DNA of 52,825 bases from an uncultured delta proteobacterium. GTDB taxonomy: Bacteria; Desulfobacterota; Syntrophia; Syntrophales; Smithellaceae. Each line of letters opens with the position of its first letter. The first letter of the stretch is position 1. The notes under the pieces were generated by a model. That model was not told the origin of the DNA and made no database searches. It saw only the letters and a list, made by a program, of their open reading frames with translations. A program made the translations under genes and the position numbers. Positions 40,801 through 48,860 of this stretch are shown here, piece after piece. Location of the stretch: contig CAIVQG010000020.1 in assembly GCA_903907985.1 (NCBI GenBank), positions 1 through 52,825 of the forward strand. The letters are read 5' to 3'.

Positions 40801-43370
40801 CGTCCATCATGGATCAGCAGAGCACCCTTGACATTAACCTTGTGTCCCCGAAGAACAGCACATGGTTTGCCATCGTCATCCCACAGGCGAAGGGTTTCGT
40901 CTGAGGACCATGACAAAATCTGTCCATTTGGTATCAGCAGGGCACCTTTGACATTGCTTGTGTGTCCCTCAAGGATATTAAGTGGTTTGCCATCGCTAGC
41001 CCACAAACGCAGAGTCTTGTCCGCCGACCATGATAAAATTCGGCCACTAGGCATTAATAAGGCACCGTTGATGTGGTCTGTATGTCCCTCTAACATCCCC
41101 AGCTGTTTACCATCGTTATCCCACAAGCGAAGAGTTTTGTCTGGTGACCATGTTAATATTCTTTCACCGGATATCAGTAACGTGCCAGTGATTTCATCTG
41201 TATGCCCTTCAAACACGGCAATACATTGATCTATCCCTGCATGTGCCAATCGCCGTTCTCTCCTTAGCCAGACCCATTCGCATTTTCCCTCAGCCAAAAA
41301 CTTTTCCGCACCAATCGTAAGTGGACTGTCATCGGCATGCTCTATGGCCAGTTGCAAAAGAATCTTGTAAGTTGGCCAGTCCTCTTTTCCCCGCCTGAGG
41401 ACATGAGCACGTTCCCGATAAAATGCTGCCTCATGCCGCAGATCATTTTGGAATTCCCCGGGAATTTCTTTCACGAGATCCCGGTAATCCTCAAGAAGCC
41501 TCTCCAGTATCTCTGCTTTCAGTCTTGACATCATATATAGAAAGTCTTTCAAAAGCAGGACGAGTCTTGCGTATTCACATATTTGTGCTAGATGGCAAGG
41601 AAGCCATGCCAGAAAATAGGGCACCATAGACTCCGGACCGGTTTCGTATGTCCGCCAACCATAGTCTGCCAACATGCGATGCCCATATTCCACGTCGATG
41701 TAGTAGGCGCCTGCCCTGTCTTTAACTGTTATCCAGTCTGCAAGAGACCGGTGGAAGGTGCTGATCGTATCTTCATCTTCACCGCCGGTGCGCGGAAAAA
41801 GTGAACCTAGGCGGTCGAGACGATCGAAGAGTTCCATTCTATTTCTATAGCCCAAAACATCCAGTAGAAGACCGAGTCTCAACGGTTCATCGGCAGCCAA
41901 GACCGCACACAGCAGTGGGCGAATTTCTTTTTCATAATAGTTTTGATCTTTGCTAAACTGACGGTCGAAGAACTGAAAATAGACATCACCCAAACCCTGT
42001 GGGAATTCATGCAGTCTGTCTAAACTCAGCCGCTTGTGTGCGATGACTTCGTCACAGACGTAGCAAACGTAGAGAAAAACACCTTCACTTTTTTTCAAAA
42101 CGGTATCGGCCTGATCATTCGTAATCTGCGGCAGTCTCTTTTTTAGATATTCCAGAAGGTCCAACCGGTTTTCATTTGTTGTTGTATCCAAAATACAGGG
42201 AGAAAGGGATTGGAGGGAAGAAATGATCTCCTGCTCCGGTCGGGAGGTAATCAAAAAGCGCATCCAGGATGGCGTCTTATCCATGCACCGGGATAGGAAT
42301 AAAGCTATCTCGTTTCGTTTCTGATAGGTTGCCTCATCTAAGGCATCAATCAGGATGGTAATAGTTCGATCAGGTTTTGGAAAGTTCTCTGCCAAAGGCT
42401 GTACTATTAACTTATCAAACAGGGTATATGCCTCGCTGTATTCTTGAATGATCTCTTCAAGCCCCAGACTCTTCAGTCTTTCCTCATAGGCGGGCAGCTG
42501 CGTAGATAGCTGATAGGCAATGGAACGGACCAATTTAAAAGGATTGCGCTTCTCTTCACTGCGGTAATCACAGAAATGAAAAGCGGCAATCTCCCGCCGA
42601 TTGTCCCTTAGCCAGGCGGCTATTGCGGACTTACCGATTCCGGGAGCCCCTTGCAGCCAAAATATCTTTGATCCATCAGGATTGCTCAACCAACTGTCGA
42701 TCTGATCAAACACCCATTTTCTGCCTGTGAAATCTTTTAGCAGCTTGGAAATATCCGCTGCAAAAGAAATGGGTTCAAGTGTTTTTAGAAGTCGACCTTG
42801 GACACCTTCAAAATCAAGTTTTTTTTCTTCCAAGGCAAGAATCAGGCGTTCCAAACGTTTCTCATAAGAGATGACCTTTTCATTAGGTGGAAAACAATCC
42901 TGCATGTCCAAGTACTGTAGTCTATAGATGGAGAGCGGTGGTTCGCTATAGACCAACATGACCGGAATGATGGGGACAGATTTGGTCAAGGCCTTGGCAA
43001 TTTCGTTTAGGCAGTAGCCATCAGGCCGCCGCACTGAATGAGGCGTCATTATGAATAAGACCCGGCCTGTTGCTTGGTCTTTGCTGACCCAGTTCAGACC
43101 TTCATCTATGTAATGTTCCCAGTCGCCGCCTTCTTGCAGGCGATCCTTGTCGAACCAGACTTCATGGCCACGTGCCTGCAAATCGGCTTTTAGCTTTTCC
43201 GCAAGCTTCGCATACTCGTCACGACCGTAACTGATGAAGATCCGCAGAGGAATGAAAAGCTTCTCTGGCTTAAATTCATATTTGCAATCCTCACAGATGT
43301 GTACAAGATTCTTCTTGCTGAAAAATGTATTGCTGCTTCCGCAATGGGGACAATTGATCGTTTCATTCAT
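37881..43370 (-). CDS. TIR-NACHT-WD40 sensor (NLR-like), with zinc ribbon and ankyrin/TPR-like tail
   Basis: The ATG at 43370 (AAAGGTGA upstream) is preferred over GTG at 43385, giving 1829 residues. Order: zinc ribbon (CPHC at 7-10, CEDC near 27); TIR domain about 43-165 (IFISYGRDEYAKLAEKLK, EVWFDKDRLQEG, CLNEIAKAL with the putative catalytic Glu); NACHT-type NTPase with Walker A QGAPGIGKSA (about 240-249) and Walker B TILIDALDEA (about 338-347); winged-helix region with TFHRSLADWI; 17 WD40 units about 715-1390; an ankyrin-like pair about 1530-1590; and a helical tail ending NHACLSARLGKTDEAFEWLA. This is the layout of bacterial NLR-type anti-phage sensors: WD40 recognition, NACHT oligomerisation, TIR as NAD-consuming effector. 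The WD40 units are nearly identical, which implies recent expansion. Confidence 0.9.
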   Translation of the reverse strand: MNETINCPHCGSSNTFFSKKNLVHICEDCKYEFKPEKLFIPLRIFISYGRDEYAKLAEKLKADLQARGHEVWFDKDRLQEGGDWEHYIDEGLNWVSKDQATGRVLFIMTPHSVRRPDGYCLNEIAKALTKSVPIIPVMLVYSEPPLSIYRLQYLDMQDCFPPNEKVISYEKRLERLILALEEKKLDFEGVQGRLLKTLEPISFAADISKLLKDFTGRKWVFDQIDSWLSNPDGSKIFWLQGAPGIGKSAIAAWLRDNRREIAAFHFCDYRSEEKRNPFKLVRSIAYQLSTQLPAYEERLKSLGLEEIIQEYSEAYTLFDKLIVQPLAENFPKPDRTITILIDALDEATYQKRNEIALFLSRCMDKTPSWMRFLITSRPEQEIISSLQSLSPCILDTTTNENRLDLLEYLKKRLPQITNDQADTVLKKSEGVFLYVCYVCDEVIAHKRLSLDRLHEFPQGLGDVYFQFFDRQFSKDQNYYEKEIRPLLCAVLAADEPLRLGLLLDVLGYRNRMELFDRLDRLGSLFPRTGGEDEDTISTFHRSLADWITVKDRAGAYYIDVEYGHRMLADYGWRTYETGPESMVPYFLAWLPCHLAQICEYARLVLLLKDFLYMMSRLKAEILERLLEDYRDLVKEIPGEFQNDLRHEAAFYRERAHVLRRGKEDWPTYKILLQLAIEHADDSPLTIGAEKFLAEGKCEWVWLRRERRLAHAGIDQCIAVFEGHTDEITGTLLISGERILTWSPDKTLRLWDNDGKQLGMLEGHTDHINGALLMPSGRILSWSADKTLRLWASDGKPLNILEGHTSNVKGALLIPNGQILSWSSDETLRLWDDDGKPCAVLRGHKVNVKGALLIHDGRILSWSGDKTLRLWDGDGKHLATLEGHTDSIWGALLTPDGRILSWSADNALRLWDGDGKPTATLEGHTRQVHGTLLVPAGRILSWSEDKTLRLWDSDGNPLVTLKGHMGSIHGALLMPDGRILSWSADKTLRLWDSDGNPLVTLEGHTGNVSGAQLMPNGRILSWSWDGTLRLWAVDGKPTANLAGHTRHVHGALVMPDERILSWSDDGTARLWNTDEKALIDYDRHRAKIDGTLLMSNGRILSWSADKTLRLWDSDGNPLVTLKGHMGSIRGALLIPDGRILSWSADKTLRLWDSDGNPLVTLKGHMGSIKGALLIHDGRILSWSGDKTLRLWDVGGKPLATLEGHTTQINGVLLMPNGRILSWSWDGTLRLWDIDGKPLATLLGHTIMLNGVLLTPDGRILSWSGDKTLRLWDVDGKPIATLEGHTGQVRGVLLTPDGRILSWSGDKTLRLWDSDGNCLGSLEGHTCESKGVLLIPDGQILSWADDGTIFLWSYDGEPLAIQVVQDIRGALLLSDGEILLWSDDRRVHLWDIHRNRFSVYSQIQSFNLFPEVRSKYFSEACICSRSIIDKKRCLLCLDVYGHDSIISICWNSLVYCKQKLLKHEGLVIATQENGQVCFLRTYNGDHRISLEEVEHSVTKTKELLLRDAISTLTSCGNEQNDKHETNLPVQYSQFNEKGTIAAIMEGRLTPDEGLRWAIRKGYKEIVSLALSKGADLCKEIGGSLPAEYARQKDKIDMIKALIPDSLPQDAALRFRFAEIQHFYHSARDNHDSRLKFCRDMESIALELQQKTGKIHKLLYAYNSMIVSSMVIDDFDLCAIYLDKSDLIDPEAQYGNHACLSARLGKTDEAFEWLAKYVAKKQEPDFEWMQKDPDLESIRTDPRWVSKLKAWNSQKTNDLVTATRANVISKIAELIYYSDLKDSERILWGAFLKKVNAEECIAVYDAVSASEENLYLLTKHLHSKIIEMRRNT
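39190..41230 (-). repeat. 17 tandem 120-bp WD40-coding units
   Basis: Each 40-residue unit follows LxGHTxxVxGxLLxPxGRILSWSxDKTLRLWDxDGxPx. Several units match almost base for base (for example those around 39900-40020, 40020-40060 and 40380-40500, all carrying ATCGCTATCCCACAGGCGAA). Variation is concentrated after GH(T/M) and around the x before LL. The antisense strand is open through much of the array only because of the repeat. Confidence 0.92.
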
Positions 43371-43603
43371 TATGGCACACTTCACCTTTTGAATGTCTTA
43401 TCTTATATCTTAGCTATTGCATTGCTTCACAAAATAATGCCCTAAGGAAATGCCCTGAGCATTCATATAACCTTAACGCCATATTTCGCCATTCATTACA
43501 CCGGTGGCTAAAAAATATTCTACTGATGTGATATGGCCGTCGGTGGATTCAGAATAACTTTCGCCCTATTAAAGCACATTCTAGCAGAGATTATTATTAA
43601 TTA

Positions 43604-45325
43604 TCATCCCTTCGGGACTTCGATAGGCCTTTCGCGGTGCATGATAAGCCAATCGGCGTTCTCTTCCAGGGATTCCTGACCCAATTCCAGAATCAGTTCT
43701 TGTGCCATTTTATAATCACCTTTCTCTATACAAGCAGAGAGGCGCTTCTCAGCAATACTATAGATATTAGTCATCCATTCGTAACGTTTTGTCTGGGCAG
43801 AAGTTGCCATTTTCTCCGTGTATCCACCCAGTGCCGCAGCCATCGCAGGAAGGAATCCCATGAGAACAATCAATAGATGATGAGTGCTCGAATAGATTTG
43901 CTCCCCATGGAAAAAAATATCCGCCACAGAAACGATGATCGCCAAGATTAGACCCGCCTTGAAAATTCCATCCCTTCTTTTTTCGCTATGATGCAGTTTA
44001 CGAGTGTCTTCACGAACACGTTTATTAAAGAAATTCAACTGAACCTGCACCCACCTATCAAGCGTTAGCCGTAGACCCTGCTCATGGGGTGATTGCCGCC
44101 TTTCACCGCCAAGAGATGCCAAAGCACTACATGTCTGTACTCCACGATGAATCCATCCTAGTTCATTCTTTTGCTTACGCAGATAATAGTCTCGAACTTC
44201 TTCCTCTAAACCCGCTATCCGCCAGAAGAGAGCGACGCGTAAGCCTTCGGCCAAAGCTCTGTAGTCAAAGTATTTTTGCTGTGTTCTCCCTTTCTTGGAA
44301 GAAAAATAATAAATGCCGAAAGCCAAAAGAAGCGTCCCTGGATAGATCAAGAGGACTATCCAATGGGGTACCATATGGGCATAAACTTCAAATGCCAGAA
44401 CTGCTAACACTGCAAGAGAGAACAACCACATGATTGTAGCATCATTCTTTCCACGGAAATATATAGCCAGAGTATCAGCCACAGCATAAAATTTCAGGAT
44501 GCGCGCTTCCGTTTCATTCAATTCGTTGATCTTGTCTTCAATTACATATTCTGTATTTCTTTTTATATCCTGTTTAAACTGCTCCCCATTTTTTGCATAG
44601 CAGGTGTTAACGTCTGAGTTGAAAAGGTCTATATTCAATAGAATGTTTTTAATGAATGGATTTTCCTTAAATAATAATTGGGGCTCTTGTGATTGCATTT
44701 CTGTTGTATTGATTGTGTCGGCTACGGCATCGCTAATGCGGCGTGTGGGGATATGGTAAACAGGTGTTGTTTCCACTTCGTCGAGGAGCCCGGGGGGCGC
44801 TGCATAAGGGACAGGCATACCTTCTTTGGCAAAGCTTACTACTTGTGATGTGCCACCGGTCTTTTCGGAATCTTTACCATCCCACAGCGCCAGCAAGATG
44901 TGGCAGTTACGAACGATATAGGCACCGGTCATGGCATATTGACGTGCTCTTGGATCTTCCTGCTGACTGATCTGTTGAGGATCATGCCTCTCAACGACAG
45001 GTATTGTGATGGGTGTACCTATTTTCAAGAGGGAATGAAATATTTCCAAAGACTGCCTCGAATAATATTTCTCATATTCGTTGCGTGGAAACGGCAGAGG
45101 GATAATGAGCTCGGCGCTGTGGTCTTGCACACCAACACGTGCCACAAGCTGGTCCGCACCTTCCGCCAGGCTGGAGAGAATCACAAAGGGGCTTCTGGGG
45201 CAAAGTCGCCGCAACTCCGCAAAGAATTTCGATATAGTTGTTTCCAGAGCGGGTACATCTTCTGGAGGGATATCCCGATGACCGGTTACGCCGATAACGA
45301 TTGGAATTCTTTCTGTTTCAATCAT
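43604..45325 (-). CDS. SLOG-like nucleotide-sensor domain with four TM segments
   Basis: The N-terminal ~200 residues resemble a SLOG (LSDAT/TRPM-type) Rossmannoid sensor: IVIGVTGHRDIPPED, PFVILSSLAEGADQLVARVG, ELIIPLPFPRNEYEKYY and NCHILLALWDGKDSEKTGGT. The C-terminal half has membrane segments near 303-322, 325-345, 448-466 and 475-492, with a charged helical stretch between (KYFDYRALAEGLRVALFWRI), like SLATT-type effector regions. Such proteins are predicted to sense a nucleotide signal and permeabilise the membrane. The ATG is two bases after the RyR gene stop, so the two are coupled. It is co-directional with the NACHT gene (218-bp gap). Confidence 0.75.
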   Translation of the reverse strand: MIETERIPIVIGVTGHRDIPPEDVPALETTISKFFAELRRLCPRSPFVILSSLAEGADQLVARVGVQDHSAELIIPLPFPRNEYEKYYSRQSLEIFHSLLKIGTPITIPVVERHDPQQISQQEDPRARQYAMTGAYIVRNCHILLALWDGKDSEKTGGTSQVVSFAKEGMPVPYAAPPGLLDEVETTPVYHIPTRRISDAVADTINTTEMQSQEPQLLFKENPFIKNILLNIDLFNSDVNTCYAKNGEQFKQDIKRNTEYVIEDKINELNETEARILKFYAVADTLAIYFRGKNDATIMWLFSLAVLAVLAFEVYAHMVPHWIVLLIYPGTLLLAFGIYYFSSKKGRTQQKYFDYRALAEGLRVALFWRIAGLEEEVRDYYLRKQKNELGWIHRGVQTCSALASLGGERRQSPHEQGLRLTLDRWVQVQLNFFNKRVREDTRKLHHSEKRRDGIFKAGLILAIIVSVADIFFHGEQIYSSTHHLLIVLMGFLPAMAAALGGYTEKMATSAQTKRYEWMTNIYSIAEKRLSACIEKGDYKMAQELILELGQESLEENADWLIMHRERPIEVPKG

Positions 45326-45327
45326 CT

Positions 45328-45630
45328 TTACGACACACCGCCACTTTTTGTAATTTTGTAACCCAGCGCCATAATCATCTTCACTGTTTCCATCGCAGTT
45401 TTACGGTCGTATTCTTTCTCTTCTTCCGTAAGGCTTGAATAGGGCACCAAGTCCGGATGTTTATTCTTCTGATCGTCCCGTTGCGGCCCGTAAGTCCAAC
45501 CCTGAGACATTCTTTGCCTAGCCCAGATATCATGGGCATTTTCTGCCAGACTCTCTGTTAGTTTTAAAAGGTCTTCTGACAATTTAATGTGCTGCGTATC
45601 AACGGGCTTGGGTTTATATTCCATTTTCAT
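45328..45630 (-). CDS. RyR-domain protein
   Basis: RyR domains are short ligand-recognition modules found in ryanodine receptors and in bacterial nucleotide-centred conflict systems. The ~100 residues read EYKPKPVDTQHIKLSEDLLK, AENAHDIWARQRMSQGWTYG, HPDLVPYSSLTEEEKEYDRK and TVKMIMALGYKI, a complete domain. The start at 45630 or 45624 is chosen inside the end of the TrkA-RyR gene; the frame is open to 45663, which would overlap by 50 bp. It lies between the TrkA-RyR gene and the SLOG-TM gene and is coupled to both. Confidence 0.85.
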   Translation of the reverse strand: MKMEYKPKPVDTQHIKLSEDLLKLTESLAENAHDIWARQRMSQGWTYGPQRDDQKNKHPDLVPYSSLTEEEKEYDRKTAMETVKMIMALGYKITKSGGVS

Positions 45631-47911
45631 AATCCATTTCGTTATCAGACGGTATTTTGTCATTAAAAGAGTCCAGATATACCTGCCACTTCTTTTCCTC
45701 TACGAGGCTTTTGATAAGTCGAGGGATGCTTTGTATCTGATCTAGATCCTTCTTTTTATCATTATCAGATAGTTCATCATACTCACAGAGGCAGGAATGT
45801 ATCTTTCTAATAGGATCTTCCTTACAATTTTTTGCGTAGCTCCAACCACCAATGAATTTTTCAGCCATCCAACGCCTGTGTTCGATGCGCGAGAGCTCAT
45901 CTACAATTCCTTTTTCCTTTAGCTTTTGCTCTATTTCCTCCGGATTAACCATGGATAAATCATCGAATCCCATTGCCCGCAATTTGACCGTCATGTGATC
46001 GGCAACCCATCGGTTGGAATTCTTTAGTTCCTCCGGCAATTTATCCCATTCTTCAAAAGAGCTTTTTTTCTTTAACAAATCCGGGCAAAGCGGCTCAAAA
46101 GCTAACCAGATGAGCATAAAATTCATACGAACAATTTGTTCCTGCTGTTTTTTTAACAGATTATAAAAATCATTCTGTCGGAACGACTCTGTATCTTCAA
46201 CAGCCTGTTTTGCACGGTCAATATATTTGGATATGCTATTGTTGTTGAAAGCATCTTTAAAATTAAGGTCATATAAGTTTGGCAACCGCAGGAGCATATT
46301 CAATTTTGTGATGTAATCATCATTTGTCAGTTTGGGGCGCTTTTCTATATCGCCTTGTTGAGCACTAAAGATATCTCTTATATAATTATCAGGTACCGGA
46401 GTGTCGGCGCTTTTATGGTTATTGAAATACCCGTCTATGGCTTCCCACAATTCCTTCTGTTCTTCCGGTTTCAAATAATTGGTCTTATCTTTATTGCCAC
46501 TGAACCCAAGATAATCGCTGATATAAGTTGTATGTGTCATTCTGGCAAGGAGATCGATGGTTCCGGAGGCTTTAACAATCAGCGGGCATGTATGTTCCAC
46601 CATATCAAAGGCATGAATGTTTTCATATTTCTGATTTAATTTTGTGCTATCAAAGAGTTCCGTAACACCGGATTCCATGACAACGACGATCTTTGGCGGA
46701 TGTATAAAGAAAGAGTACAGCTTAATTGCTGATGAAAAACCTAGGGTATCATTGCGAAGACATATAAATATGTTCTGAGGTGTATCACCCGGCTCAATAT
46801 CCAGATCCTTCAAATCAATAATTGTACCGATGTGCTGTATGTCTTTATTTATAAATGCAATATCAAAATATTGAAATTCGTTAATCAAAGGTAAAATATG
46901 CGGATAGTTGGATAGAAACACTTTTCCTTTTCGTTCGGCGTCCAGATCAATTATTCTGATACGGACAAGCTGTTTATCAGGATAGTGGCAGAAACGAATA
47001 ATCTGCTTCAGCAGGCTTTCTCCAGCCCAACCGAAACCAACAATCAAAATGCTTATTGGCGGTAACGCTTTTTCAGCAATCGGCTTATCATAGAGATCAG
47101 GCCTATGTTTGTGAATAATAAAACGAGCACACTCTTCACAGATATTGAAAATCCTGGCATTGAAACGATCATGCGACATTGTAAAAAGGCTATGCTCTTC
47201 ACATATTGATCTTAGGCGCATATCAAAAACATGAATTAAGCATTGCAGATTGTGCGACCGTGCCATGCCCTTATTTCGAGCTTCTTCCAACTGATCTGAT
47301 ACTTTAAACGCAATTTCGATATTTTTATAATCATATCCCGTCACAGAATAGATCAAGCTTGCACGCTTAACACCGGCCTTATAGAGCAATCGGCTGTCGG
47401 AAGCATCTCCGATCAGGACAATAACTCCTCTTCTTTCTTCACAGCTGGATATATACTGATTATCGTCGTTGGCTTCGATAACCACTATTAAATTATCGTC
47501 ATTTGCATATTCATTGACAAACTGCATCCCTTTTCTGCCAAGACCGCAAATAATTACATGATCGTGATAGATGCTAATTCTCAACGCATCAATTTTGTCT
47601 TTTAAAATCAGGAAAGCGGCTTTGGCCGTCGCCCAGCCCAAGATTGCCGGCGCCCAGAAGCGAGCAAACTGCAAATACATGTTGACATTTTTTTCAGAGC
47701 AATTAAGAACATATAGCTGTAGAGAGAAGTATAAGTTGTCCCATACGGTATAGATTTCATTGGGAGCGCGTTTCATTTGCATAAAGCCGAACCACCCCAG
47801 AAGAGTACACAAAACGAATGAGAGACCAATGAACCACCAAGTATGCTGATTAATGAATGACAAGAATTTATTACGCTGGAAAATTGGTTTAATAAAATAT
47901 TTATTTAACAT
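45614..47911 (-). CDS. Two-TM channel-like protein with two TrkA-N/RCK domains and a RyR-like C-terminus
   Basis: The 765 residues begin with two membrane segments (WWFIGLSFVLCTLLGWFGF about 25-43 and FWAPAILGWATAKAAFLIL about 85-104); the loop between them lacks a canonical TVGYG potassium filter. Two Rossmann domains follow: HVIICGLGRKGMQFVNEY (about 118) with VIEANDDN and DASDSRLLYKAGV, and ILIVGFGWAGESLLKQI (about 289). The last ~110 residues (SNRWVADHMTVKLRAMGF, LSRIEHRRWMAEKFIGGWSY) are a RyR-like domain. The protein probably senses a nucleotide and gates or blocks ion flow. It heads the RyR and SLOG genes. The upstream 233 bp are AT-rich with no gene. Confidence 0.8.
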   Translation of the reverse strand: MLNKYFIKPIFQRNKFLSFINQHTWWFIGLSFVLCTLLGWFGFMQMKRAPNEIYTVWDNLYFSLQLYVLNCSEKNVNMYLQFARFWAPAILGWATAKAAFLILKDKIDALRISIYHDHVIICGLGRKGMQFVNEYANDDNLIVVIEANDDNQYISSCEERRGVIVLIGDASDSRLLYKAGVKRASLIYSVTGYDYKNIEIAFKVSDQLEEARNKGMARSHNLQCLIHVFDMRLRSICEEHSLFTMSHDRFNARIFNICEECARFIIHKHRPDLYDKPIAEKALPPISILIVGFGWAGESLLKQIIRFCHYPDKQLVRIRIIDLDAERKGKVFLSNYPHILPLINEFQYFDIAFINKDIQHIGTIIDLKDLDIEPGDTPQNIFICLRNDTLGFSSAIKLYSFFIHPPKIVVVMESGVTELFDSTKLNQKYENIHAFDMVEHTCPLIVKASGTIDLLARMTHTTYISDYLGFSGNKDKTNYLKPEEQKELWEAIDGYFNNHKSADTPVPDNYIRDIFSAQQGDIEKRPKLTNDDYITKLNMLLRLPNLYDLNFKDAFNNNSISKYIDRAKQAVEDTESFRQNDFYNLLKKQQEQIVRMNFMLIWLAFEPLCPDLLKKKSSFEEWDKLPEELKNSNRWVADHMTVKLRAMGFDDLSMVNPEEIEQKLKEKGIVDELSRIEHRRWMAEKFIGGWSYAKNCKEDPIRKIHSCLCEYDELSDNDKKKDLDQIQSIPRLIKSLVEEKKWQVYLDSFNDKIPSDNEMDYENGI

Positions 47912-48144
47912 TCAAGCCATCCAAATTCTTTACGTTCATTCAAACCGTCATGCGAAGTTTAATAAAATTAAAACATATGTAATTTCTTTTCCTAAAGAAA
48001 AACCTTAAATAATTAAGACTAAATACCTATCTGAATCAGGGCAAAATGCTGAAAAGTTCGTCAAGAACCTTTTTAAAATGAGTAATTGATACTACCAGAA
48101 TATTTGATCACTTTTTTTATTGTTAAATCATAGGTGCTACTATT

Positions 48145-48768
48145 TTATGATAAGTTCAATGCATTGACATGCCACTTCAAATTATCTTTTGGATTTTCAA
48201 TGATGATTTCAGAAATGATATTTGTATTGGTCTGGAGCCACTGCTGTAGCTCTCGGCCTTCATCAAAGTCAAATATAGATGTGATGATTAATTTCTGGCC
48301 ACTTGCCCAGCCGGAAATTTGCTGCATAACATTCTTATAATCCAGGTAATAAAGAACTTCGTTGAAAACAATAACATCAAATTGCTGCCGGGGATCAAAG
48401 TTCTCCATGGACTTCAGTTGAAATGTTATATTTGGTTTCATTCTTTTTTCATTAGCTAAGTTCAATGCTACTTCTGATATATCGATGCCCAGATATTGAA
48501 AGCGTTGCAAATCAACAAGCTCCGACAGTATTCCCGTACCACAGCCGACATCCAGTATGTTACCTTTTGAAACAGTTCTATTGATAATTTCTGCAATTAC
48601 TCCATGCCTGCCTATTTCAGAAGCATTTTCTAAAACTTGACAGTAAACATTTTCAAATCTCTCATTCCAGTAATCACTTATCGACTGCTGTTTACCTTGT
48701 AATTTTTTCAGATCCTTAGTTTCCTGCGATGTTTCCAGTCTCGGGTCTGTTCTCGGATCTTCTGCCAT
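48145..48768 (-). CDS. Class I SAM-dependent methyltransferase
   Basis: The ATG at 48768 is preferred to the TTG at 48789, giving 207 residues. The SAM motif is GNILDVGCGTGILSEL (about 70-84); LGIDISEVALNLA gives the acidic residue of motif 2, and FDVIVFNEVLYYLDYKNVMQ the motif 4 region. It resembles NodS/UbiG-like small-molecule methyltransferases. The N-terminal ~45 residues are charged (TSQETKDLKKLQGKQQ). It lies between the Lon-fusion gene and the TrkA-RyR gene. Its substrate and its relation to the sigma switch are unknown. Confidence 0.8.
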   Translation of the reverse strand: MAEDPRTDPRLETSQETKDLKKLQGKQQSISDYWNERFENVYCQVLENASEIGRHGVIAEIINRTVSKGNILDVGCGTGILSELVDLQRFQYLGIDISEVALNLANEKRMKPNITFQLKSMENFDPRQQFDVIVFNEVLYYLDYKNVMQQISGWASGQKLIITSIFDFDEGRELQQWLQTNTNIISEIIIENPKDNLKWHVNALNLS

Positions 48769-48860
48769 ATAATTACCACTTTTGTGCAATGCCTATGAGA
48801 ATAAAGGCAATATTTATAATCTGTTATTAATAAAAAAGTCCCGTTTGTGATCCCTGATCC

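Noticed and set aside
39388-41229. Long plus-strand open frames antisense to the WD40 array
   Set aside because: They consist of the same repeat read backwards (periodic HRRVLSPDHDKIRP), have no ribosome site, and are explained by the tandem repeat of the real gene on the minus strand.
39190-41230. CRISPR array
   Set aside because: The regular spacing is coding repeat (120-bp WD40 units in frame), without unique spacers or cas genes.
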